A DNA stretch of 64,000 bases from an uncultured Roseobacter sp. (GTDB lineage Bacteria > Pseudomonadota > Alphaproteobacteria > Rhodobacterales > Rhodobacteraceae): assembly GCF_947499265.1 (NCBI RefSeq), contig NZ_CANMNK010000002.1, forward strand, positions 310,001 to 374,000, in the 5' to 3' direction. The translations under genes were made by a program, and so were the position numbers. This document shows positions 44,931-54,875 of the stretch, piece by piece. Numbering within the stretch: the stretch's first letter is position 1; each line of letters starts with the position of its first letter. The notes beneath the pieces were generated by a model. That model saw only the letters and a list, made by a program, of their open reading frames with translations, searched no databases and was not told the origin of the DNA.

Positions 44931-45281
44931 CTAGAGGTCTTCCCAGCGGCTCAATGCGTATTTCCACTGGCTGTAGGCGAAGTAGATCAGCATGGTCGAG
45001 CCCAAAGCCAGCCCGATCAAAACCGTCCTGATCCCGAACTCGGTGACTGATCTGCCGTCAGGTCCGGCGGCGGTTGAAAACGAGACAAACCCCATCAAAA
45101 GGGTGAAGAAAACGCTCTGCCCCAGGAAACTACGCCAAAGCGGTTTGTAGTGGGGTGGCACGGGTCTCAACCCCAACCTGCGCAGGAACCTTGTATAGGG
45201 CGGTACCGCATTGGACGGCCAAATCCCCGCTTGCTCTAGTTCGGCTTCTGCAGCTTCAAAGCGGCGTTGATAGTCGGACAT
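44931..45281 (-). CDS. Two-helix membrane protein, unknown function
   Basis: A 116-residue ORF with a charged N-terminus (MSDYQRRFEAAEAELEQAGI), a tryptophan/proline region, then two hydrophobic helices (about residues 52-68, SFLGQSVFFTLLMGFVSF, and 83-103) and a short end ALSRWEDL. AAGGAGG precedes the chosen ATG. It is co-directional with mprF but downstream of the mprF stop by 121 bases, so possibly the second gene of that unit. Not recognised as a known family. Confidence 0.6.
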   Translation of the reverse strand: MSDYQRRFEAAEAELEQAGIWPSNAVPPYTRFLRRLGLRPVPPHYKPLWRSFLGQSVFFTLLMGFVSFSTAAGPDGRSVTEFGIRTVLIGLALGSTMLIYFAYSQWKYALSRWEDL

Positions 45282-45402
45282 CGGATATACCTCCTTGCGC
45301 TTGAAACATCGCAAGAACGCAAGCGCCTTTCAAGCTTGGTGCAGGCCCATATGGCGTATGTTTGCCGACGCTTTCAGTACGCCAAGGGCGCTCCTGCATT
45401 CA

Positions 45403-47337
45403 CTATTGCGCTGCTTGTTGCGGGACAGAAACCTCTGGAAGTTGGAGCGTCCAGGCTTCTCTTTTGTCTGAGAGCGCGGGTTCAGAGTCACACGCAACAC
45501 CAGAGTGCAATTGGGCTGGGCGCAGAACTTCTCGCAGCAGATCCACCGCTCCAATGCAGAGTCCAAATCTGCCTGGCGCGGCCATGTAAAGCGGCTTCCA
45601 TCGTGGGGCGAAGGCTGATTTGAATTGGTACAGTCCCTTTGCTGCCCAGTTTTCTCTGAGGCAGGCGAGTGTCTTTCGCCAAATCCCATTTTCATCACTG
45701 CAATCGGCGGGCACTGCTGCCAAAGACAGCTCATCGACCTGTGCTGCTGCGGCCATTTGGATTGCATGGTGGACGAGAAGATACATTGTGCCATCTGGCG
45801 CCGATGGATCGTCCCGCATCAAATCGAGTGCCCATTCTTCCAATCCTTGATGAAGACTGATGAAGGCGACGGGAGTGCCATGATGCTCTGCGACCAGGAC
45901 CAGCTGATTTGCCAGATAACAGCGACAGAACCGGCCCATCGTTCCGCCACGCGCACCACCGCAGCGCGCTTGCCACGCAGCGTCGATCGCTGCCAGTGCG
46001 GTCATGTGGTCAGGTCGCAATGGCTCAATGGTGACACCGGCACTTGTAGCCTTGCGCAATTTACGACGCAGCCCGGAGAATTTTGACCCCTCAACATGGA
46101 AGGTCGTGGGGGTAAGGATCGCGTCCTTGGCCACGCTGACTACGCGCCAACCGTGCTTGCGAGCCATCGCTGCGTTGCGGGCGGAGCACTTGTAGATAAC
46201 AGGTAGCAAGTTGCGTGATCGGGCATAGTGTTTGAAATCCCGCAACCATGCTGCACCCATTGGCTTGGTCGGATCAAACAGTGAAACGAGGCTGTTTCCT
46301 GCGGGCCATAAGGCCGCTGTTCCCGACGCAAGCGCAATCATCTGCCCGCCATTCTGGGCAATGACCTTGGTTTCAGCATGGGGTGCGCGGTGCGTCGAGA
46401 CATAGCGCGGCGTTACTCCCAATTTTGGAGCAGCAGTGGGCGCGCGCAAAACGAAGAAAGCGGCGATAAGCGCAGGCAGCAGATAGTAGACGGCGCGGAA
46501 GCCGAAGATCGCTGTCAAAAGACACGTTTGATCAATAGGTGCGGGGAATTCCGGTGCGGTCAGACCCAACAACACAAGCTCAAACGGCCCAACGCCGCCC
46601 GGAGCACCAGACAGGATACCAGCAGCCAGTGCGATACAGAATACTGGCAGGAAGGACAGGAATGTAATCTCCACACTCGCAGGTAAAAGTATGTAAAACG
46701 ACGCGGCGGCGGCCACGACATCCGCAACTGCCCAAAAGATGGATGCGGCGACCGCAAACAGGCCTGGCATGGCTATCTCTTTGTGCCAGAGGCGCACCCG
46801 GGGGCGCAGCAGCGTCAACACCATCATGCATGCAACCAGACCTAGCAAAGCAACAATGCCAAAGGTGCTGTCAATCAGCGTGCCGGAAATCGCAATCGCA
46901 AATACTGTTGCGAAAGTCATACCGGTCAGGAAAAATATCGTCACCAATCCAGTGACCTGACCTGCGCGCAGCGCGCCTTCATCCGGGCGAAGCCGGTACC
47001 GCACGAGACCGCCCGTGATCAGACCAAACCCGAGCACCTGAGAAAGAGCTACCGTCATCATTCCATTTTGACGTGCGTGCGCCTCTGATCCTGACAGGCC
47101 AAGGTGGCGTCGGGCAAGGACATCATATTGCCCAACAGCATAAAAGCTCAGCACGGTGAAGAGGATGGCCGTAAGCCAGACCCAGGCTGGAAGGCCCCCG
47201 ATGAGTGCAACCACATCGGGCAGAGAAACGGTGGTCAAAAACTGGGGGGTCGAATAGAGACAGATAGCCACCAATGCGAGCGGCATTCCGTGGCGGAGAA
47301 CAGTTTCCGCCGACGCGTTCATTACTCGTACACTCAT
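45403..47337 (-). CDS. MprF/LpiA-like aminoacyl-phosphatidylglycerol synthase (DUF2156)
   Basis: A 644-residue membrane enzyme. The N-terminal half holds about eight hydrophobic segments (residues about 15-295, flippase-like), including GILSGAPGGVGPFELVLLGL, a hallmark of this family. The C-terminal half is the soluble DUF2156 GNAT-like catalytic domain (KVIAQNGGQMIALASG, GSKFSGLRRKLRKATSAG, VPADCSDENGIW). It should transfer lysine or alanine from charged tRNA to phosphatidylglycerol, lowering the negative charge of the membrane; in rhizobia the homologue LpiA is acid-induced. It is shorter than the ~840-residue Staphylococcus MprF, as is usual in alphaproteobacteria. Confidence 0.85.
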   Translation of the reverse strand: MSVRVMNASAETVLRHGMPLALVAICLYSTPQFLTTVSLPDVVALIGGLPAWVWLTAILFTVLSFYAVGQYDVLARRHLGLSGSEAHARQNGMMTVALSQVLGFGLITGGLVRYRLRPDEGALRAGQVTGLVTIFFLTGMTFATVFAIAISGTLIDSTFGIVALLGLVACMMVLTLLRPRVRLWHKEIAMPGLFAVAASIFWAVADVVAAAASFYILLPASVEITFLSFLPVFCIALAAGILSGAPGGVGPFELVLLGLTAPEFPAPIDQTCLLTAIFGFRAVYYLLPALIAAFFVLRAPTAAPKLGVTPRYVSTHRAPHAETKVIAQNGGQMIALASGTAALWPAGNSLVSLFDPTKPMGAAWLRDFKHYARSRNLLPVIYKCSARNAAMARKHGWRVVSVAKDAILTPTTFHVEGSKFSGLRRKLRKATSAGVTIEPLRPDHMTALAAIDAAWQARCGGARGGTMGRFCRCYLANQLVLVAEHHGTPVAFISLHQGLEEWALDLMRDDPSAPDGTMYLLVHHAIQMAAAAQVDELSLAAVPADCSDENGIWRKTLACLRENWAAKGLYQFKSAFAPRWKPLYMAAPGRFGLCIGAVDLLREVLRPAQLHSGVACDSEPALSDKREAWTLQLPEVSVPQQAAQ

Positions 47338-47580
47338 CTGTCGTCACCACTCCCGTGGCTTTGATAGAGCAGACATCTCACCAAAGTCCTAAGAGCGCTG
47401 AAACGCGCGGATGGATACGTAACAAGCCGCTAGCGCCCCTTGAAATCCATTCTGGCATTGGGCGCGTTGCGATCATCGCATACGGCGCGGCGTGGGGGCC
47501 TTACGCTGGTGTTTTCCGCCTAGGTGCCGGACTGAAAAGCACCATTCGCAGGATGCGTGACTGGAAGAGGACGCCTTCGA

Positions 47581-48915
47581 CTACTGGCGTTGATCGCCCG
47601 AAAAGGCGCCAACCAGTCTGTCCATTGCCGCGAAAACAAGTTCCACAGAATATCCGGCCACAAAAGCCAGCGCTAAAGGTTGCAGCGCTTCCAACCCACT
47701 CGTCGCTTCATCCGGGCGAAGCAATAGCCCGACGGCGATGCCCGCCAGCCCGCCCAGCGGTAAGCGTATCAGATAGTTCAGCATGCTCCCCAGACTAAGT
47801 GACTGGGATTGCAGGCCGACCGAGATTTGCCGAAGCACGAAAGCGACCGTGCCGAGCAACCCATAGATCGAAGGTAAGATGAAGTCGTTCAGCAAACGGA
47901 GCTGGGAGAGCGCCTGCTGCACACCGTACTGAAATTCATGCGGATCGAGCCTTTCCTGACTTAGCCGCCATTCCGCGTAGGCCACGTCATAGGCGGCTTT
48001 GTCTTCGGCTGACGAAAGCCATCCCGGCTCTTCGGGCGCGGGACCATCATCCAATCCCGTCACCCATTCGGAGAGGATCGCATATTGCGCGCGCAACTGT
48101 GTTTCCAGCCGATCAATCTCCAGGTTCAGGGTCGCTTGCTCGCGGGTGAGTTCGGAAATCTGCGTTTCCATCGCGTCGGTGCGTTCGATCCGCTCCTGTG
48201 GCTCTGTGGCCTGATCCTGTGCTGAGGTGCTCTGCGACCTAGGCGCCGATGCGCTCAGTCCCTCCTGAAGCGCTGGCAGTGTCGCGCCAACTTCAATGAG
48301 CCTCGCTTCTTTGAGGGTCAATGCCTCTTCTGTTTCGACATAGCTCGAAGAAGAATCGTGCAGATAAATGACCCGGTATTGCAACAGGATCAGTGCGACG
48401 AGCGCCGAGAATCCAAGGACTGCGACCGCTAAGGTGACATAACTACCGTATGTGCGCGACCATTCTATGGATTCGCTGCTGACGTCACCAAGTTCGCGCG
48501 ACATGCGGCTGTAGGCTGCAAAAAACTCGTCTTCGAGGTTACCGGTCCATTCGTCGGTCCCATAAGCCCGCACCGCCGTATTTATTGGCGTGACGACCTC
48601 TGCGTTGAGCTCAATCCCCTTGTCGATCGCAAAAGTGAGCATGCTCTGTGCCTTCCGCAATGCCCTCACGATATTCTGCTTGCGAATACTGCTTAAGTCT
48701 TCGGCAGAAGGCACGCCGTCTTGATTGTTTTCAGAGGCACCATCCTCGCGAGCATCCGCGTCGATGTCAGCGGGTGTGTTTGCTGTTTCGGCGGCAGTAT
48801 TCGGAGCTGGTGCGGCGGGCTCTGTTGTGCTGTCAGGACCGTTGCCTGAACTTGTGTCGACAGGGTCTTTCTCGGGTTCAGCCAGATCACTGGCGACTTT
48901 TGCGGTCACCGTCAT
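47581..48915 (-). CDS. Membrane protein with acidic disordered N-terminus and coiled coil, unknown
   Basis: A 444-residue protein. Residues 1-75 are Ala/Pro/Asp/Glu-rich and probably disordered; about 76-150 are helical; a hydrophobic helix at about 156-182 (YGSYVTLAVAVLGFSALVALI) enters the membrane; residues about 225-290 form a coiled coil (ISELTREQATLNLEIDRLET); the C-terminal 100 residues contain three more hydrophobic helices ending in EALQPLALAFVAGYSVELVF. No enzyme motif. Upstream DNA is AT-rich with TTAATTTAAC near the start. It is tandem with mprF (243 bases between), on the same strand, suggesting a shared envelope stress context. Confidence 0.65.
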   Translation of the reverse strand: MTVTAKVASDLAEPEKDPVDTSSGNGPDSTTEPAAPAPNTAAETANTPADIDADAREDGASENNQDGVPSAEDLSSIRKQNIVRALRKAQSMLTFAIDKGIELNAEVVTPINTAVRAYGTDEWTGNLEDEFFAAYSRMSRELGDVSSESIEWSRTYGSYVTLAVAVLGFSALVALILLQYRVIYLHDSSSSYVETEEALTLKEARLIEVGATLPALQEGLSASAPRSQSTSAQDQATEPQERIERTDAMETQISELTREQATLNLEIDRLETQLRAQYAILSEWVTGLDDGPAPEEPGWLSSAEDKAAYDVAYAEWRLSQERLDPHEFQYGVQQALSQLRLLNDFILPSIYGLLGTVAFVLRQISVGLQSQSLSLGSMLNYLIRLPLGGLAGIAVGLLLRPDEATSGLEALQPLALAFVAGYSVELVFAAMDRLVGAFSGDQRQ

Positions 48916-49404
48916 AGTGTCACTTTCAAATAGTGTTTTTGTTAAATTAATACTCTAAAATCACAGCTTTCGTGCCAAAGTAGTATGCCATTGGTGCATT
49001 ATTCGATCAAGTTGTTAGGCGGATATCGTGTTTTTCGGTGCTTCAAGGCTAAGAATGCCACCTCGATACGGTGCCAGAAGGATTCTTCCAGACAGTGAAA
49101 AAACCTCAGTATAAAAATGCTGCACAGCTAGGCGTTGAACATGAAGAAAGCTCAGGACGCCGCCGCGAGCTCTGTTCAAGCTGCCAAAAATTCGCTAGGT
49201 TTTTGCGATCCGTAAGAACGGCCTCGCTATGCTCGCTCTGTATGGATCGGTGGCAACCGGTAGTTAACCAGACATCGCGTAAAGCAGTATCCCGTTACTT
49301 CAATTCGGGCTCATTTCGGAACAGTTAAATTGCCAGCGTTTGGAGAAAGCAGAGGTGGCACCCGCTGCGGCGAAGCGGCGGGTGCTTTGATGCGGCCAGC
49401 AGGA
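48916..49404. other. 489-base non-coding stretch before the fasciclin gene
   Basis: Comparatively AT-rich at its left end (upstream of the membrane protein gene), with no homology I can recognise. It holds a 24-codon ATG frame (49141-49215) without a ribosome site and an 85-codon GTG frame (49071-49328) containing two CxxC pairs but also lacking a ribosome site; neither is called. The fasciclin-gene hairpin is at its right end. It likely carries the promoters for the minus-strand 444-residue gene. Confidence 0.4.
49358..49385 (-). terminator. Hairpin after the fasciclin-domain gene
   Basis: GCACCCGC (49358-49365) and GCGGGTGC (49378-49385) form an 8-bp perfect stem around TGCGGCGAAGCG, which itself can partly pair. 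It lies 20 bases after the minus-strand stop. The minus-strand sequence following it is C/T-rich rather than a clean T-run. Confidence 0.55.
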
Positions 49405-49911
49405 TTATTGCGGCAGCAGCACTTTGTCGATTGCGTGGATCACGCCGTTGGTTGCCAGAATATCCGCGGCGATCACATTGGCATCGTTGACCTTGACCGC
49501 TGGTCCGAGCTTGCTGCCTGTGCCATCGACGCGCACGGTCTGGCCCTGCACGGTGGCCACATTGGTCACCGATCCCAGCACGTCGCCCGATTGCACGGAG
49601 CCGGGCAGCACGTGGTAGGTCAGGATGCTGACCAACTGATCCTTGTTCTCCGGCAGCAGCAGGCTTTCGACGGTGCCAGCGGGCAGGGCGGCAAAGGCTG
49701 CATCCGTGGGGGCAAAGACCGTGAACGGGCCGGGGCTGCGCAGGGTGTCCTCAAGACCGGCGGCCTGTACGGCAGCCACCAGCGTGGTGAAATTGCCGTC
49801 AGAGGCGGCAATGTCGACGATATCACTGCCCTGCTCTGCGGGGGCGCAGGCGGTGAGGGCCGCGAGGGCGGCGCCAGCAAGGGTCGCTTTGAGTGCAAAA
49901 CGTCTGTTCAT
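49405..49911 (-). CDS. Fasciclin (FAS1) domain lipoprotein
   Basis: A 168-residue secreted protein with one FAS1 domain: [38 protein letters not shown] (H1 motif) and [10 protein letters not shown], then [14 protein letters not shown] (H2). The N-terminus [13 protein letters not shown] has twin arginines resembling a Tat signal and runs into a lipobox LAALTAC, so it is probably a lipoprotein facing the periplasm or surface. FAS1 proteins mediate adhesion or sense surfaces; here the single-domain form is common in marine bacteria. Divergent from nuoA. Confidence 0.9.
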   Translation of the reverse strand: MNRRFALKATLAGAALAALTACAPAEQGSDIVDIAASDGNFTTLVAAVQAAGLEDTLRSPGPFTVFAPTDAAFAALPAGTVESLLLPENKDQLVSILTYHVLPGSVQSGDVLGSVTNVATVQGQTVRVDGTGSKLGPAVKVNDANVIAADILATNGVIHAIDKVLLPQ

Positions 49912-50223
49912 GGTCAGTCCTTTTTCCCTGGGTTTATCGGGCCACCGCAGGCATATGCGCGACGATTGGTCCCGACGATAGAACGGAAGATACGCAGATT
50001 TTTGGGCGATGGATCATATATGAATATGGCAGGGATCAGTTTCGGCGAACTCTTGCACAGATGCCTGATGCCGTGGGCGGAAAAATTCGGGGCAGAACAA
50101 GGGGTTTTCCCAAGCGGCATCTGTTGACCCTGCGGGGCCACAAGCGTAAACCCTTTGCAGCCCCTTTCGCCGCGGGGCAGCGTGACGTCTTTCACGCGTG
50201 AGCAGACTGAGAGGAGCCAACCC
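49912..50223. other. Intergenic region between fasciclin gene and nuoA
   Basis: 312 bases containing the divergent promoters of the fasciclin gene and the nuo operon. Apart from the candidate nuo promoter and the GAGGAG ribosome site before the TTG start of nuoA, I see nothing else that stands out; no conserved ORF. Confidence 0.5.
50124..50152 (+). promoter_or_regulatory. Candidate sigma-70 promoter of the nuo operon
   Basis: TTGACC (50124-50129), spacer of 17, TAAACC (50147-50152), about 72 bases before the nuoA start. It would give a leader of roughly 65 bases. Prediction only. Confidence 0.4.
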
Positions 50224-51113
<890 letters not shown>

Positions 51114-51122
51114 GGGGGCCTC

Positions 51123-51728
51123 ATGTCTGATGCATTGACCGAACTGGGCGGCTACATCGAGGCTAAGCGCACCGATTGCGTGCTGGCCTGGGATGTGACC
51201 CATGGCGAGCTGAACCTCGATGTCACGCCCTCAAACATCACCGGCCTGGTGGAGTTCCTGAAAACCGACCCGACCTGCAGGTTTTCCACATTGGTGGACA
51301 TTACGGCGGTCGATTATGCAGGCCGCGCAAAACGCTTCGATGTCGTCTACCATTTCCTGTCGATGTATCAGAACCAGCGCATCCGTCTGCGGGTCAGCAT
51401 CCGCGAAAACCAGATGGTGCCGTCAGTCAACACGGTCCATCCTTCGGCGAATTGGTTCGAGCGCGAAGTTTTCGACATGTTCGGTATTCTGTTTTCCGGC
51501 CACCCCGACCTGCGCCGCATCCTGACCGATTACGGCTTCCGGGGGCACCCGCTGCGCAAGGATTTCCCCACCACGGGCTATACCGAGGTGCGCTATGACG
51601 AGGCGCAGAAACGCGTGGTCTATGAGCCGGTGTCCTTGGTCCAGGAATATCGGCAGTTCGACTTCATGTCCCCCTGGGAAGGCGCGGAATACATCCTGCC
51701 GGGAGATGAAAAGCAGGAGGCGAAGTAA
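51123..51728 (+). CDS. nuoC: NADH-quinone oxidoreductase subunit C
   Basis: 201-residue hydrophilic arm subunit, without cofactor. The 30-kDa family signature is present: [20 protein letters not shown] and [20 protein letters not shown], then [20 protein letters not shown]. It is a separate protein, not fused to nuoD as in Escherichia coli. Its TAA overlaps the ATG of the next small ORF (TAATG). Confidence 0.96.
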   Translation: MSDALTELGGYIEAKRTDCVLAWDVTHGELNLDVTPSNITGLVEFLKTDPTCRFSTLVDITAVDYAGRAKRFDVVYHFLSMYQNQRIRLRVSIRENQMVPSVNTVHPSANWFEREVFDMFGILFSGHPDLRRILTDYGFRGHPLRKDFPTTGYTEVRYDEAQKRVVYEPVSLVQEYRQFDFMSPWEGAEYILPGDEKQEAK

Positions 51729-51901
51729 TGGGCGGCATCTGGTGGCTGATCCTCTCGGCCCTCACGGCAATCCCGATGATCAAGCTGCTGCCGTTTTTCG
51801 GCATCAACAAATACTGGGCGGCGGCGTGCCTGATTCCGCTCGGCACCGTTGCCTTGCTGTGGTGGATGGGCCTCAAGCTGCAAGAGCTGGAGAAGTTGTG
51901 A
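51728..51901 (+). CDS. Small membrane protein in the nuo operon, unknown
   Basis: A 57-residue ORF between nuoC and nuoD, too short for routine gene calls. Two hydrophobic stretches (about 3-24, GIWWLILSALTAIPMIKLLPFF, and 30-47, WAAACLIPLGTVALLWWMGL) with a charged end QELEKL. It starts within the nuoC stop (TAATG) and ends within the next ATG (TGATG), so coupling is complete. Small membrane ORFs at this location are common in Rhodobacteraceae and might be complex I accessory or assembly factors; no direct evidence. Confidence 0.65.
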   Translation: MGGIWWLILSALTAIPMIKLLPFFGINKYWAAACLIPLGTVALLWWMGLKLQELEKL

Positions 51902-52263
51902 TGGCGAACTCCTCTTCGTTTACTGCGTTGTTTGTCGAGGGATTTAAACTCGTTTTCTTTGGTCCCGTCATTTTGGTTTTGTACTTCTGTGCCATTGGTT
52001 TCTTCTTCGGTGGGAGAAGCGGCGGTTTTCTATATGTTTCAATCTTCTTTTTCTCGATTGGGTTGATTGGGGCTATTAAATTTCTTTTCGACCCAGAGGC
52101 AGGTTTTGATTTTCCCGTGCCTGACGGCACCGCGTGGCAGCGCACTACGAGTATATTTGGCAATATATTTGGGTATTCGTGCCTGATCGTATCTGGGTAC
52201 ATAGCAAGGCGAATTTATGATCCTTGCAAAACACTGGTCTCCAAACTGCGAGGGTCTGCATAA
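51901..52263 (+). CDS. AT-rich membrane protein inserted between nuoC and nuoD, unknown
   Basis: A 120-residue protein with three hydrophobic segments (about residues 15-37, 42-63, and 87-103). Coupled at both ends by TGATG and TAATG, so it is expressed with nuo. Its codon use is unlike its neighbours: three ATA isoleucine codons, CTA, AGA and AGG, and many TTT/ATT/TTG codons, making it visibly AT-rich. I infer recent acquisition or relaxed selection. No family recognised. A misassigned frame is unlikely, since both boundaries fit exactly. Confidence 0.65.
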   Translation: MANSSSFTALFVEGFKLVFFGPVILVLYFCAIGFFFGGRSGGFLYVSIFFFSIGLIGAIKFLFDPEAGFDFPVPDGTAWQRTTSIFGNIFGYSCLIVSGYIARRIYDPCKTLVSKLRGSA

Positions 52264-53483
52264 TGGACGGCACCAAAGGTTTCGAAGACGCCCTGACCGG
52301 CGAACAGAAAATCCGCAACTTCAACATCAACTTCGGGCCACAGCATCCGGCGGCCCACGGCGTGCTGCGGCTGGTGCTGGAGCTGGATGGCGAGATCGTC
52401 GAGCGCTGTGATCCGCACATCGGTCTGCTGCATCGGGGCACCGAAAAGCTGATGGAGAGCCGGACGTATCTGCAAAACCTGCCCTATTTCGACCGGCTCG
52501 ACTATGTGGCCCCGATGAACCAGGAGCACGCCTGGTGTCTCGCCATCGAGAAGCTCACCGGCGTCGAAGTCCCACGGCGCGCCTCGCTCATCCGCGTACT
52601 CTTTTGCGAGATCGGTCGGGTGCTGAACCACATCCTCAACATCACCACCCAGGCGATGGACGTGGGCGCGCTGACCCCGCCGCTTTGGGGCTTTGAGGAA
52701 CGTGAAAAGCTAATGGTGTTCTACGAGCGGGCCTGCGGTGCGCGCCTGCACGCGGCCTATTTCCGTCCCGGCGGTGTACATCAGGACCTGCCGCCCGACC
52801 TGATCGATGATATCGAGACCTGGGCCAAGGAATTCCCCCGTGTGATGGAAGACATCGACGGGCTGCTCACGGAAAACCGCATCTTCAAGCAGCGCAACGC
52901 CGACATTGGCGTGGTGACCGAAGAGGATATTCTCGAATACGGATTTTCCGGCGTGATGGTGCGCGGGTCGGGGCTGGCCTGGGATCTGCGTCGCGCGCAG
53001 CCCTATGAATGCTACGACGAGTTCGATTTCCAGATCCCCGTAGGCAAGAACGGCGACTGCTATGATCGCTATCTGGTGCGCATGGAAGAAATGCGCCAGT
53101 CGGTCTCGATCATCCATCAGGCCATCGAGAAATTGCGCGCGCCCGACGGGCAGGGTGATATCCTCGCCCGTGGCAAGATCACCCCACCATCACGCGCGGA
53201 CATGAAAACCTCGATGGAAAGCCTGATCCACCATTTCAAACTCTACACCGAAGGCTTCCACGTGCCTGCGGGCGAGGTCTATTGCGCCGTCGAGGCCCCC
53301 AAGGGCGAGTTTGGTGTCTATCTGGTGGCCGATGGCACCAACAAACCCTACCGCAGCAAAATCCGCGCGCCGGGCTTTTTGCACCTTCAGGCGATGGACC
53401 ACATGTCGCGCGGCCACCAGCTGGCGGATGTGGCGGCGATTATCGGGACGATGGACGTTGTGTTCGGAGAGATCGACCGATGA
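52263..53483 (+). CDS. nuoD: NADH-quinone oxidoreductase subunit D
   Basis: 49-kDa subunit forming the quinone pocket with NuoB. 406 residues. [20 protein letters not shown] opens the hydrogenase-large-subunit-like fold; [16 protein letters not shown] and NYVAP-type [12 protein letters not shown] follow; the C-terminal [20 protein letters not shown] and [11 protein letters not shown] close it. Start ATG overlaps the upstream stop (TAATG); its stop overlaps the next ATG (ATGA). Confidence 0.97.
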   Translation: MDGTKGFEDALTGEQKIRNFNINFGPQHPAAHGVLRLVLELDGEIVERCDPHIGLLHRGTEKLMESRTYLQNLPYFDRLDYVAPMNQEHAWCLAIEKLTGVEVPRRASLIRVLFCEIGRVLNHILNITTQAMDVGALTPPLWGFEEREKLMVFYERACGARLHAAYFRPGGVHQDLPPDLIDDIETWAKEFPRVMEDIDGLLTENRIFKQRNADIGVVTEEDILEYGFSGVMVRGSGLAWDLRRAQPYECYDEFDFQIPVGKNGDCYDRYLVRMEEMRQSVSIIHQAIEKLRAPDGQGDILARGKITPPSRADMKTSMESLIHHFKLYTEGFHVPAGEVYCAVEAPKGEFGVYLVADGTNKPYRSKIRAPGFLHLQAMDHMSRGHQLADVAAIIGTMDVVFGEIDR

Positions 53484-53743
53484 CCGTCAGATTGATCGCC
53501 CTCTCTTTCTGCATTGTTCTTGCCTTGGTTCTTAAGGTGCACGGCCCCGGTGACCGCCATGAGCGGACCGTCGAAATGCACCCGCAGGCGCCCTGTGAGC
53601 AACCGAAAATCTGGACAAACCCGCAGGCGGGTAGCCCCTGCTATCAGCCACCGATTGTCTGCCCGACGGATCACACAATCTGTGACACGGCCCCGCAGCT
53701 TTGGACAAACGCAAACCCGCGCCCATCTGTGGACAGGCTCTAA
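53480..53743 (+). CDS. Small secreted cysteine-containing protein in nuo operon, unknown
   Basis: An 87-residue ORF between nuoD and nuoE. Residues 1-20 ([20 protein letters not shown]) are a hydrophobic signal or anchor; the rest is proline-rich with four cysteines (APCEQ, SPCYQ, IVCPTD, TICDT) and two repeats of the type (K/L)WTNP/A with nearby Cys: [12 protein letters not shown] and [11 protein letters not shown]. This looks like an internal repeat of an oxidising-compartment peptide. It overlaps nuoD by 4 bases. No family known to me. Confidence 0.6.
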   Translation: MTVRLIALSFCIVLALVLKVHGPGDRHERTVEMHPQAPCEQPKIWTNPQAGSPCYQPPIVCPTDHTICDTAPQLWTNANPRPSVDRL

Positions 53744-53782
53744 CGACATCGACGTGCCTTGGCGCGTTCAAAGGACACCGAA

Positions 53783-54805
53783 ATGCTTCGCAGACTTCAT
53801 CCCGACCAACCCGAAAGCTTCGCCTTTACCGCGGCCAATCAGGCCTGGGCGGAAGGGCAGATCACGAAATACCCCGAGGGCCGTCAGGCTTCTGCGATCA
53901 TTCCGCTGTTGTGGCGCGCGCAGGAGCAGGAGGGGTGGCTCAGCCGCCCCGCCATCGAACACGTGGCGGCGATGCTGGGGTTGAGCTACATCCGTGCGTT
54001 GGAAGTGGCGACCTTCTACTTCATGTTCCAGCTGCAACCCGTTGGCGCCATTGCCCATATTCAGGTCTGTGGTACCACGTCCTGCATGATCTGCGGCGCA
54101 GAGGACCTTGTGGCCGTGTGCAAGGAGAAGATCGCGCCGAACCCGCATGAACTCTCCGCCGATGGCAACTTTAGCTGGGAAGAGGTGGAATGCCTGGGCT
54201 CCTGTTCCAACGCGCCGATGGCGCAGATCGGCAAGGATTACTACGAGGATCTGACCACCGAGCGCATGAGTGAGATCATTGATGAGCTTGCCGTCGGCAA
54301 GGTGCCCGTGCCCGGCCCGCAGAACGGACGTTACGCGGCAGAACCGCTGAAGGGTCTGACGTCGCTGACCGAATACGACAGTGGCAAAACGCAGTACAAC
54401 GCCTCTGCGCAACTGGCCGTGGACATTGGCGACACTGTCAAGCGCATCGATGGCACGGAAGTCCCGCTGGTGATGCCGTGGCAGGGCAAGGCCGCGAATA
54501 AAGCGGCCAAACCTGCAAAGCCCGCCAAAAAGGCAGCGCCCGTTGCAGAAACAGGTACGAAACCGCAGGTCATGACGGCCGCGCGGGACGAGGGCGCTGA
54601 TGATCTGAAAAAGATCAAGGGCGTCGGGCCGAAGCTGGAAAAGATGCTGAACGGCATGGGGTTCTTCCATTTCGACCAGATCGCAGCCTGGAGCGCGGAT
54701 GAGGTCGCCTGGGTGGACGAGAACCTTGAAGGCTTCAAGGGCCGGGTCAGCCGGGATCAATGGGTATCGCAGGCGCGTGCGCTGGCCGAAGACAAAGCCA
54801 CATAA
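53783..54805 (+). CDS. nuoE: NADH-quinone oxidoreductase subunit E with C-terminal helix-hairpin-helix extension
   Basis: Peripheral arm subunit with the [2Fe-2S] cluster N1a. 340 residues, about twice the Escherichia coli NuoE (166). The thioredoxin-like core has ligands C96, C101, C137 and C141 ([21 protein letters not shown]). After about residue 200, an Ala/Lys/Pro linker ([13 protein letters not shown]) leads to a C-terminal module (residues about 272-335) containing [14 protein letters not shown], a helix-hairpin-helix motif of a kind used to bind DNA or proteins. Extended NuoE is known in alphaproteobacteria. AAGGA lies 7 bases before the ATG. The next gene carries a copy of the same module. 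Confidence 0.94.
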   Translation: MLRRLHPDQPESFAFTAANQAWAEGQITKYPEGRQASAIIPLLWRAQEQEGWLSRPAIEHVAAMLGLSYIRALEVATFYFMFQLQPVGAIAHIQVCGTTSCMICGAEDLVAVCKEKIAPNPHELSADGNFSWEEVECLGSCSNAPMAQIGKDYYEDLTTERMSEIIDELAVGKVPVPGPQNGRYAAEPLKGLTSLTEYDSGKTQYNASAQLAVDIGDTVKRIDGTEVPLVMPWQGKAANKAAKPAKPAKKAAPVAETGTKPQVMTAARDEGADDLKKIKGVGPKLEKMLNGMGFFHFDQIAAWSADEVAWVDENLEGFKGRVSRDQWVSQARALAEDKAT

Positions 54806-54875
54806 GTTTTCCAATGGCGGGGAAAATCGTTAATCATACAGTTTGAGATGCGAATAACCGGAGAGTGAGACAGCA

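Noticed and set aside
49141-49215. 24-codon ATG frame (MKKAQDAAASSVQAAKNSL)
   Set aside because: Looks like an amphipathic helix but lacks a ribosome site and is too short to support without conservation data.
49071-49328. 85-codon GTG frame with two CxxC pairs (ELCSSCQKF and LCSLCMDRW)
   Set aside because: No ribosome binding site, weak amino acid composition, no recognisable zinc-ribbon beyond the cysteine spacing; probably chance in an intergenic stretch.
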